Positions 1-5,540 of a stretch of DNA of 11,392 nucleotides are shown piece by piece. The translations under genes were made by a program, and so were the position numbers. The DNA is from an uncultured beta proteobacterium (GTDB lineage Bacteria > Pseudomonadota > Gammaproteobacteria > Burkholderiales > Burkholderiaceae_C): contig CAIQEX010000104.1 of the NCBI GenBank assembly GCA_903870955.1, forward strand, positions 1 through 11,392, read 5' to 3'. The notes under the pieces were generated by a model that saw nothing but the letters and a program-made list of their open reading frames with translations, was not told the origin of the DNA and ran no database searches. The first letter of the stretch is position 1, and each line of letters starts with the position of its first letter.

Positions 1-95
1 GCGGCTGCCTTCTTGGCCGGAGCTGCCTTTTTGGCCGGTGCGGCCTTCTTGGCGGCTACCTTTTTAGCCGGAGCGGCTGCCTTCTTGGCCGGAGC
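1..95 (-). repeat. In-frame direct DNA repeat within the H1-like gene
   Basis: Bases 1-23 and 73-95 are identical (23 of 23), a 72-bp period equal to 24 codons. Shorter copies of the same units (for example GCCTTCTTGGCCGGAGC and variants) fill the interval. The repeat encodes KKAAPAKK-type units, so unequal exchange or slippage would add or remove whole residues without breaking frame. The repeat continues to the window edge, so its full extent is unknown. Confidence 0.8.
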
Positions 96-179
96 GGCTT
101 TCTTAGCTGCTACTTTGGGAGCAGCGGCTTTCTTCGCGGGAGCGGCCTTTTTTGCGGCCGGTTTTTTTGCAGTTGCCAT
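1..179 (-). CDS. Histone H1-like Lys/Ala/Pro-rich DNA-binding protein (5' part, truncated by window edge)
   Basis: The minus-strand reading from ATG at 179 gives 59 codons before the window ends and begins MATAKKPAAKKAAPAKKAAA. Every residue seen is Ala, Lys, Pro, Val or Thr after the Met, in repeated AAKKAAPAKK-type units, so the visible part is strongly basic, low-complexity and presumably unstructured. This composition is that of bacterial histone H1-like proteins (HctB/AlgP-like C-terminal tails), which bind DNA non-specifically and are thought to influence nucleoid compaction. The start is secure: AAGGAG (191-186) lies 6 nt upstream. The gene is downstream of nrdB on the same strand after a 170-bp gap with its own hairpin, so separate transcription is likely but not shown. 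The 3' end, total length and any folded domain cannot be judged. The plus-strand open frame over it is an artefact of the repeat. Confidence 0.85.
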   Translation of the reverse strand, partial: MATAKKPAAKKAAPAKKAAAPKVAAKKAAPAKKAAAPAKKVAAKKAAPAKKAAPAKKAA

Positions 180-185
180 AGTATT

Positions 186-191
186 CTCCTT
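186..191 (-). promoter_or_regulatory. Ribosome binding site of the H1-like gene
   Basis: On the minus strand AAGGAG is followed by 6 nt (AATACT) and then the ATG at 179. It is the strongest Shine-Dalgarno match in the window and fixes the start. It suits a highly translated, abundant DNA-binding protein. Confidence 0.8.
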
Positions 192-210
192 GATCAGATA
201 ACAAAGAGCA

Positions 211-236
211 CTTCTTGCGAGTTGGAATGCAAGAAG
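211..236 (-). repeat. Inverted repeat (hairpin) in the leader of the H1-like gene
   Basis: CTTCTTGC (211-218) and GCAAGAAG (229-236) are perfect 8-bp arms around a 10-nt loop. The structure lies 20 nt upstream of the AAGGAG ribosome binding site and does not include it. There is no T-run on either side, so it is not a standard intrinsic terminator. It could stabilise the 5' end of the message or be an operator. The rest of 180-349 (nrdB stop to the H1-like start) shows no gene, and I could not pick a convincing sigma70 promoter. Confidence 0.5.
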
Positions 237-349
237 CGATTCATATCGTTGGGCAGTGTCCCAGCGGCATGAACGCGGTGACACACCTCCACACGCGCTT
301 CTTGGAGCGAGTTGTGCAGATGTGAAATTCTAAAAAACATGGTGCGGTT

Positions 350-1549
350 TTAATCCCAGGAAAGTGCGCCGCCAGACTGGTACTCAATCACGCGGGTCTC
401 AAAAAAGTTGCGCTCTTTCTTCAGGTCGATCATCTCGCTCATCCAGGGAAATGGATTTTCTTCATTGGGGAACAAGGGCTCCAAGCCAATCTGGGTGGCG
501 CGTCGGTTGGCGATATAACGCAAGTAGCCTTTGAACATGGACGCATTCATGCCCAGCACGCCGCGCGGCATGGTGTCTTCGGCATAGCGGTATTCCAATT
601 CGGTGGCTTTCTCGAACAGAGTCTTGATTTCTTCTTTGAATTCGGGCGTCCAAAGTTGGGGATTTTCAGCCTTCAACTGATTGATCAGGTCGATGCCAAA
701 GTTGCAGTGCATCGACTCGTCACGCAAGATGTACTGGTACTGTTCGGCTGCGCCGGTCATTTTGTTTTGCCGACCCAACGCCAGAATCTGCGTGAATCCA
801 ACATAGAAGAAGAGCCCCTCCATCAGGCAGGCAAACACAATCAGACTCTTCAACAAAGTCTGGTCGGTCTCCAAGGTTCCCGTATGGAAGTTGGGATCCA
901 TGATGGCTTCGATAAACGGAATCAGAAACTCGTCCTTGTCGCGAATCGATTTGACTTCGTTATAGGCATTGAATATCTCGCCCTCGTCGAGTCCCAACGA
1001 CTCCACGATGTACTGATACGCGTGCGTATGAATGGCCTCTTCAAAGGCTTGTCGTAGCAGGAACTGGCGGCACTCGGGCGCGGTGATGTGGCGGTATGTT
1101 CCCAGAACAATGTTGTTGGCTGCCAGCGAGTCGGCCGTGACGAAGAAACCGAGGTTGCGTTTGACAATGCGACGCTCGTCTTCGGTCAGTCCTTTTGGAT
1201 CTTTCCACAACGCGATGTCGCGGGTCATGTTGACCTCTTGTGGCATCCAGTGGTTGGCACAACTGGCGAGGTATTTTTCCCATGCCCATTTGTACTTGAA
1301 TGGAACCAACTGATTCACATCGGTTTGACCGTTGATGATGCGCTTGTCCGATGCACGCACACGGCGCGCGGCTTCGGCGAGTAATGGCTTGATGGGCGAT
1401 TGGGATGGAGCCACTGCAACGCGGGCACCATCGTCCAAAGTACGTAATTCAGGGGAAGCAATTTCTTGCGTCAGCGGCGCAGATTGCTGCGCCGTACGTG
1501 TGAAATTTGTTTGCAATGAGGGCTTGACTTCTTCGTCCCAGGTCAACAT
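350..1549 (-). CDS. nrdB: Ribonucleoside-diphosphate reductase, class Ia, beta subunit (R2)
   Basis: This small subunit holds the diiron-tyrosyl radical used by NrdA to reduce ribonucleotides to deoxyribonucleotides in the cytoplasm. Counting from the ATG at 1549 (399 aa), the metal ligands are D140 (TADSL), E171 and H174 (EEAIHTHAY), E244 (MEGLFF), and E278 and H281 (RDESMH). Y178 is the radical tyrosine, aligned with E. coli Y122, so this is not the Phe-containing class Ic type. Spacings D-E (31) and E-E (34) match E. coli NrdB. The C-terminus, SGGALSWD, is the tail that docks on NrdA. Residues up to about 60 form a low-complexity extension. An in-frame ATG at 1561 would add METP. I prefer 1549 because MLTWDEE resembles the start of family members as I recall them, and GGA lies 7 nt upstream. 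The gene follows nrdA after a 109-bp (121-bp from 1549) structured spacer. Confidence 0.96.
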   Translation of the reverse strand: MLTWDEEVKPSLQTNFTRTAQQSAPLTQEIASPELRTLDDGARVAVAPSQSPIKPLLAEAARRVRASDKRIINGQTDVNQLVPFKYKWAWEKYLASCANHWMPQEVNMTRDIALWKDPKGLTEDERRIVKRNLGFFVTADSLAANNIVLGTYRHITAPECRQFLLRQAFEEAIHTHAYQYIVESLGLDEGEIFNAYNEVKSIRDKDEFLIPFIEAIMDPNFHTGTLETDQTLLKSLIVFACLMEGLFFYVGFTQILALGRQNKMTGAAEQYQYILRDESMHCNFGIDLINQLKAENPQLWTPEFKEEIKTLFEKATELEYRYAEDTMPRGVLGMNASMFKGYLRYIANRRATQIGLEPLFPNEENPFPWMSEMIDLKKERNFFETRVIEYQSGGALSWD

Positions 1550-1568
1550 AGGTGTTTCCAATCAGCGG

Positions 1569-1597
1569 ATTATGAGAGCAGTGAAATGAAATGAAAA
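1569..1597 (-). promoter_or_regulatory. Possible internal promoter for nrdB
   Basis: On the minus strand TTTTCA (1597-1592) is followed after 17 nt by CATAAT (1574-1569), a 4/6 and 5/6 match to the sigma70 -35 and -10 elements. Transcription would start near 1562, just before the upstream ATG, leaving a leader of about 13 nt for the ATG at 1549. The -35 lies in the loop of the second spacer hairpin. This is a weak prediction from sequence only. Confidence 0.3.
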
Positions 1598-1616
1598 GGG
1601 CTCATGCATTTCACTG
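1579..1616 (-). repeat. Inverted repeat 2 in the nrdA-nrdB spacer
   Basis: CAGTGAAATG (1579-1588) and CATTTCACTG (1607-1616) are perfect 10-bp complementary arms separated by 18 nt. In the nrdAB message it would form a stem ending 17 nt before the ATG at 1561 and 29 nt before the ATG at 1549. The 18-nt loop on the minus strand contains CCCTTTTC. There is no T-run after the stem, so it is not a typical terminator. A role in stability, processing or nrdB initiation is inference. Confidence 0.55.
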
Positions 1617-1634
1617 TTGATAGTGTTGTTGATA

Positions 1635-1664
1635 TGCATCGCACAGTGCGGGTCGTGCGATGCA
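1635..1664 (-). repeat. Inverted repeat 1 in the nrdA-nrdB spacer
   Basis: TGCATCGCAC (1635-1644) and GTGCGATGCA (1655-1664) are perfect 10-bp arms around a 10-nt loop. On the nrdA transcript the stem begins only 6 nt after the TGA stop (1673-1671). A GC-containing stem directly at the end of nrdA could protect the upstream message from 3' exonucleases or attenuate read-through into nrdB. No U-tract follows on the minus strand (the next bases are TATCAAC), arguing against an efficient intrinsic terminator. Confidence 0.6.
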
Positions 1665-1670
1665 AAACGA

Positions 1671-4607
1671 TCACTGGCACGACTCGCAAGTCGGGTCATC
1701 GACGCCGCAAAAACGTATATCGGTAGCCGCGTTTTCAGACAACGCCATCTGCGCATTCGCGGCAGCAGCGGCGGCTTCCATGGCGCTCGACATCTTCATC
1801 GAACCGCCTCCCTCCTTGCCCGAGGAAACAGCGTTCAGACGTCCGGCAGTGACAGTGGATTTCTCGGCATGCGTGGCAGACATCGTGCGCAGATAGTAGG
1901 TGGTCTTGAGACCACGCAACCACGCGAGCTTGTAGGTCTCGTCGAGCTTCTTGCCCGAGGCGCCGGCCATATATATATTCAGCGACTGGGCTTGATCAAT
2001 CCACTTCTGGCGCCGCGCTGCGGCTTCGACCAACCACTGTGTCTCCACCTCGAAGGCGGTGGCATAGAGTTGTTTGATTTCCTGTGGCACGCGGTCGATT
2101 GGCTGCAGTGAACCGTCAAAGTGTTTCAGGTCCATCACCATCACGTCGTCCCACAGTCCGAGACGTTTGAGGTCACGCACCAGGTAGCTGTTGATCACGG
2201 TGAACTCGCCGGACAGATTGGACTTCACCGACAGATTGCCGAAGCAGGGTTCGATAGAAGCATCGACCCCAATGATGTTGGAGATGGTGGCGGTCGGTGC
2301 GATGGCCACGCAGTTGCTGTTGCGCATGCCGTCCTGGGCAATTTTCTTGCGCAATGCATCCCAGTCCAGTGTGGCCGAGCGATCCACTTCGACATAGCCA
2401 CCGCGCGCAGATGCCAGCATGTCCAGGGTGTCCAGAGGCATCACACCCTTGTCCCAGAGCGAACCTTTATAGCTGGAATATTTCCCCCGTTCACGTGCCA
2501 ACTCTGTGGAGGCCCAATAGGCGTAGTAGCAAATAGCTTCCATGGAGGTGTCGGCAAACTGCACGGCAGCATCACTGGAGTAGGGAATGCGCAGGCTGTA
2601 CAGACTGTCCTGGAAGGCCATTACACCCAAGCCGACCGGGCGGTGCCGCAGGTTGGAGTCGCGCGCCTTCTTGACAGCGTAGTAGTTGATGTCGATGACG
2701 TTGTCCAGCATGCGCATGGCTGTGGTGATGGTGCGTTTGAGCTTGTCATGGTCCAGAGTCTTACCGTTCTCTCCGTCTTTCAGGTGGTGCAGCAGGTTGA
2801 CTGAGCCTAAGTTGCAAACGGCTGTTTCTGTGTCCGACGTGTTGAGTGTGATTTCGGTACACAGATTCGAGGAGTGCACCACGCCGGCATGTTGTTGGGG
2901 CGAGCGTACGTTGCAGGCATCCTTGAACGTGATCCAGGGGTGACCGGTCTCGAACAGCATCGTCAGCATCTTGCGCCACAAGTCGGACGCCGGCACCGTG
3001 CGGGTCGGGGTGATCTCGCCACGGGCGGCTTGCGCTTCATAGGCCACGTAGGCCTTCTCGAAATCAGCACCAAACAGGTCATGCAGGTCGGGCACATTCG
3101 AGGGTGAGAACAGCGTCCAGTTGCCCTTTTCCATGACGCGGCGCATGAATAAGTCAGGCACCCAGTTGGCGGTGTTCATGTCGTGCGTGCGGCGACGGTC
3201 ATCACCGGTGTTTTTACGCAACTCCAGGAACTCTTCAATGTCCAGGTGCCAGGTTTCGAGGTAGGTGCAAACAGCGCCTTTGCGCTTGCCGCCCTGGTTC
3301 ACGGCGACCGCGGTGTCGTTGACCACTTTGAGGAATGGCACCACACCTTGGGACTCGCCATTGGTGCCCTTGATGTGGCTTCCCAGCGCCCGCACCCGCG
3401 TCCAGTCATTGCCCAGGCCGCCGGCGAACTTGGAGAGCAGGGCATTTTCCTTGATCGACTCGTAAATGCCGTCCAGATCGTCGGGCACGGTGGTCAGATA
3501 GCAACTCGAGAGTTGGGAGCGCAGCGTACCCGCATTGAACAACGTGGGTGTGCTGGACATGAAGTCAAACGAAGAGAGCACTTCGTAGAACTCGATGGCG
3601 CGCGACTCACGGTCAATCTCGTTGAGCGCCAGTCCCATGGCCACGCGCATGAAGAAGGCTTGCGGCAATTCAATCCGCTGCTTGCCAATGTGCAGAAAGT
3701 AGCGGTCATACAGGGTTTGCAGGCCCAAGTAGTCGAATTGCAGGTCGCGTTCGGCCTTAAGCGCGGCGCCCAGGCGCTTGAGGTCGAACTGCAACAGTTT
3801 CTCGTCAAGCCGCTCGGCGTCCACCCCCTTCTTGATAAAGCCGGGGAAGTAATCGGCATAGGCCTCAGCCATGTCGGCTTGCGCCACGTCGCGGCCTAGT
3901 ACCTCGCGCGAAATCGTGTGAAACAGCAAGCGCGCGGTGGCGTAGGTGTAATCCGGGTCTTTTTCAATGAGCGTGCGGGCCGCCAGTATGGAAGCTTTGT
4001 AGACCTCGTCCATGGGCACGCCGTCGTACAGGTTACGCATGGTTTCTGCGACGATGGGGTCTGCCTTGACGTCGGCACCCAGACCAGCGCAGGCGTTCTC
4101 AATGCGCGATTGCAGTTTGTCCAAATCCAGTGCGATGCGTTCGCCCGCTTCCAGTACATGAATTACCGGGGCAGCTGGTTTGGCCAGTTCAACCTGTTTT
4201 GCCCGTTCCTGCGTGCGCCGCTCGCGATACAAGACATAGGAACGCGCAATTTCGTGGTGACTGCTGCGCATCAAACAGAGCTCTACCTGGTCCTGCACAT
4301 CTTCAATATGGAATGTGCCACCGGCCGGGCGTGAACGCACCAAGGCACGAATCACCTGCTGCGTCAACTCGTCAACGGTCTCGCGCACGCTGGCCGATGC
4401 AGCGCCCTGCGTTCCATGCACCGCCAAAAAAGCCTTCATCATGGCCACCGCAATTTTGTGGGGCTCAAAGGAAACCACCGCGCCGTTGCGGCGAATGATC
4501 TGGTAGTGCGCCAGTGGATTGGCTTGGGCATTGGAAAAATCACCCACATTGGGATTGCTCAAAAATCCAAGGGGTTGCGTGGCAGTTGGGGATACAAAAG
4601 ATTGCAT
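1671..4607 (-). CDS. nrdA: Ribonucleoside-diphosphate reductase, class Ia, alpha subunit (R1) with two N-terminal ATP-cone regions
   Basis: This 978-aa catalytic subunit reduces NDPs to dNDPs with NrdB. It is about 200 aa longer than E. coli NrdA. Residues 34-128 are a canonical ATP-cone (IIRRNGAVVSFEPHKI), the allosteric on/off site. Residues 147-238 look like a second, degenerate cone (VLEAGERIALDLDKL), as known in Pseudomonas aeruginosa NrdA. In the ten-stranded barrel, C369 (SSCYL) and C598 (AVCNLGSVNL) are the redox pair. N581, C583 and E585 (SSNLCTEITL) are the active site, with C583 the thiyl-radical cysteine. C369 to C583 is 214 residues, as in E. coli. Y904 and Y905 (TTYYLRTMS) complete the radical path from NrdB. 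The C-terminus has C967, C974 and C977 (TCESCQ) for re-reduction. Start: ATG with GAGG 4 nt upstream. It has its own promoter with paired NrdR-box-like sites. Confidence 0.98.
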   Translation of the reverse strand: MQSFVSPTATQPLGFLSNPNVGDFSNAQANPLAHYQIIRRNGAVVSFEPHKIAVAMMKAFLAVHGTQGAASASVRETVDELTQQVIRALVRSRPAGGTFHIEDVQDQVELCLMRSSHHEIARSYVLYRERRTQERAKQVELAKPAAPVIHVLEAGERIALDLDKLQSRIENACAGLGADVKADPIVAETMRNLYDGVPMDEVYKASILAARTLIEKDPDYTYATARLLFHTISREVLGRDVAQADMAEAYADYFPGFIKKGVDAERLDEKLLQFDLKRLGAALKAERDLQFDYLGLQTLYDRYFLHIGKQRIELPQAFFMRVAMGLALNEIDRESRAIEFYEVLSSFDFMSSTPTLFNAGTLRSQLSSCYLTTVPDDLDGIYESIKENALLSKFAGGLGNDWTRVRALGSHIKGTNGESQGVVPFLKVVNDTAVAVNQGGKRKGAVCTYLETWHLDIEEFLELRKNTGDDRRRTHDMNTANWVPDLFMRRVMEKGNWTLFSPSNVPDLHDLFGADFEKAYVAYEAQAARGEITPTRTVPASDLWRKMLTMLFETGHPWITFKDACNVRSPQQHAGVVHSSNLCTEITLNTSDTETAVCNLGSVNLLHHLKDGENGKTLDHDKLKRTITTAMRMLDNVIDINYYAVKKARDSNLRHRPVGLGVMAFQDSLYSLRIPYSSDAAVQFADTSMEAICYYAYWASTELARERGKYSSYKGSLWDKGVMPLDTLDMLASARGGYVEVDRSATLDWDALRKKIAQDGMRNSNCVAIAPTATISNIIGVDASIEPCFGNLSVKSNLSGEFTVINSYLVRDLKRLGLWDDVMVMDLKHFDGSLQPIDRVPQEIKQLYATAFEVETQWLVEAAARRQKWIDQAQSLNIYMAGASGKKLDETYKLAWLRGLKTTYYLRTMSATHAEKSTVTAGRLNAVSSGKEGGGSMKMSSAMEAAAAAANAQMALSENAATDIRFCGVDDPTCESCQ

Positions 4608-4702
4608 GGTTCCTCTTCTTAGTCAGTATTTTTGTTTGGGTTCTATCAAGCCGGGAAGACCTTGCTATGCGTGCGATCCCTGTTGGTTGAATTGAACAAG
4701 GC

Positions 4703-4718
4703 ACACTATATCTGGGGT
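4703..4718 (-). promoter_or_regulatory. Promoter-proximal NrdR-box-like element
   Basis: The minus strand reads ACCCCAGATATAGTGT. The right half (TATAGTGT) fits the known NrdR-box pattern (roughly ACACTATATATAGTGT), while the left half is degenerate. It overlaps the predicted -10 hexamer (4710-4705). Its centre is 32 bp from the centre of the distal element, about three helical turns, one of the spacings known for NrdR pairs. NrdR is the ATP-cone repressor of ribonucleotide reductase genes. Its gene is not in this window. Confidence 0.7.
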
Positions 4719-4733
4719 CTCATGTGGTTGCAA
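4705..4733 (-). promoter_or_regulatory. Predicted sigma70 promoter of nrdA(B)
   Basis: On the minus strand TTGCAA (4733-4728) is separated by exactly 17 nt from TATAGT (4710-4705). Both are good sigma70-type hexamers. Transcription would start near 4698, giving a leader of about 90 nt before the nrdA ATG at 4607. The -10 lies inside the proximal NrdR-box-like element and the -35 lies just downstream of the distal one, an arrangement expected for repression. Confidence 0.7.
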
Positions 4734-4734
4734 G

Positions 4735-4750
4735 CCACTACCGGTAGTGT
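4735..4750 (-). promoter_or_regulatory. Distal NrdR-box-like element
   Basis: The minus strand reads ACACTACCGGTAGTGG. Positions 4736-4749 form a perfect 14-bp palindrome (CACTACCGGTAGTG). The outer bases fit the NrdR-box pattern (ACACTA...TAGTG), but the centre is CCGG instead of the usual AT-rich core. It sits directly upstream of the -35 hexamer, 32 bp centre to centre from the proximal element. Confidence 0.65.
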
Positions 4751-4761
4751 ACTCAAGGTAT

Positions 4762-4807
4762 TTGTCGCTTTGGATTCAAAGTCCAAAAAAGTTGTTTTTA
4801 GCGACAA
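4762..4807. repeat. Nested inverted repeat between ampD and the nrdA promoter
   Basis: The outer arms TTGTCGCT (4762-4769) and AGCGACAA (4800-4807) are perfectly complementary. Inside is a second hairpin, TTTGGA (4769-4774) and TCCAAA (4782-4787), with a 7-nt loop. The structure lies 11 bp upstream of the distal NrdR-box-like element. On the ampD-side transcript no U-run follows the 3' arm, so it is not a textbook terminator. It might still punctuate the ampD message or be an extra operator. Confidence 0.4.
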
Positions 4808-4931
4808 TTTGGGAGGCGAAACGCGCGCGTTCGGTGCCTCAACCAAGCGGCATGCGGGTGCCGTGATGGGAACGCTGTATTGGTGCGGGTTTGCGGCGCT
4901 TTTTGCGTTGCAACGCGCGTCAAATAAGGCT
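4808..4931. other. Non-coding spacer downstream of ampD
   Basis: This is part of the 324-bp gap between the ampD stop and the nrdA start. I see no credible gene. A 12-bp perfect palindrome GCGTTGCAACGC (4905-4916) begins 15 nt after the ampD stop. It lacks a proper loop and a T-run, so no clear terminator for the upstream five-gene unit is visible. Confidence 0.4.
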
Positions 4932-5540
4932 TTAGTCCAGATCGTTTTTCAGGCTATCCGGATAGCTCTGACTGCCCAGGCCCACACATCGTTGCAAAAA
5001 ATTCCAGTCGAAACCCACGCCGGGATCGTTCTTTCGACCGGCTGCGATGTGCTCGTGCCCCGCGATGTGCTGAATCGGATATTGCAAAAGGATGGCCGGC
5101 AGCAAGGCACACAGCGTGTCGTACTGGGCCGCCTCGAAATGCGCACCCTCCAGCCCCTCCAACTCAATGCCAATGGAGAAATCATTGCAGTTGTCCCGAC
5201 CCCGATGGGAAGATCTGCCAGCGTGCCAGGCACGTTGGTCACAACTTACAAATTGCCACAATTCTCCGCCGCGCTGAATGAAGAAGTGGGCAGAGACTTG
5301 CAAACCTTCAATCTGTTTGAAGTAGGGATGGGCGTCCCAGTCCAATTGGTTGGTAAACAATTGCCGCACTGCGTCCCCGCCGAATTTTCCGGGCGGCAAA
5401 CTGATCGAATGCAGCACCAACAGGTCTACTGCGCAATCGAGCGGGCGTGGACCAAAGTTGGGTGACGCACAGGCCCGTGCAAAGGTATACCAACCCTCAC
5501 GCCAGACGGGGTCTGGCGTAGCAGGTTGGCCATCAATCAT
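4932..5540 (-). CDS. ampD: 1,6-anhydro-N-acetylmuramyl-L-alanine amidase
   Basis: This cytoplasmic zinc amidase of peptidoglycan recycling cleaves the lactyl-Ala bond of anhydromuramyl peptides. In many proteobacteria it thereby lowers the signal that activates AmpR and beta-lactamase expression. The 202-aa protein is an Amidase_2 domain. Zinc ligands are H44 (LVLHSISLPPGKFGG), H162 (GHEHIAAGRKNDPG) and D172. E126 (SIGIELEG) and K170 are the catalytic residues. All align with H34, E116, H154, K162 and D164 of Citrobacter AmpD with constant offsets. It is slightly longer than the usual ~185 aa, with a short N-terminal extension (MIDGQPATPDPVWREGW). Start: the ATG at 5540 has GAGG 6 nt upstream and overlaps the end of pilR by 8 nt. 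The open frame extends upstream to 5729, but that part is inside pilR. It is the last gene of the overlapping cluster. No ampR or ampC is in view. Confidence 0.95.
   Translation of the reverse strand: MIDGQPATPDPVWREGWYTFARACASPNFGPRPLDCAVDLLVLHSISLPPGKFGGDAVRQLFTNQLDWDAHPYFKQIEGLQVSAHFFIQRGGELWQFVSCDQRAWHAGRSSHRGRDNCNDFSIGIELEGLEGAHFEAAQYDTLCALLPAILLQYPIQHIAGHEHIAAGRKNDPGVGFDWNFLQRCVGLGSQSYPDSLKNDLD

Noticed and set aside
13..201. Plus-strand Ala/Phe/Leu-rich open frame that looks like a hydrophobic membrane repeat protein
   Set aside because: It is the antisense of the AAKKAAP repeat of the H1-like gene; the minus strand has the strong ribosome binding site and a known composition.
1968..1979. 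AT-rich tract CATATATATATT considered as an extra NrdR box for nrdB
   Set aside because: It encodes the conserved NIYMAG region of NrdA, lacks the flanking ACAC/GTGT bases, has no partner at 16 or 32 bp, and is over 400 bp from nrdB.
3183..3899. Plus-strand open frame of 238 aa
   Set aside because: It lies wholly within nrdA on the opposite strand, where catalytic motifs are conserved; GC-rich antisense frames are commonly open by chance.
4632..5465. Long plus-strand open frame (277 aa) antisense to ampD and covering the nrdA promoter
   Set aside because: Its second half mirrors ampD in another frame, its first half runs through the NrdR-box/promoter region, and the protein has no recognisable family character.
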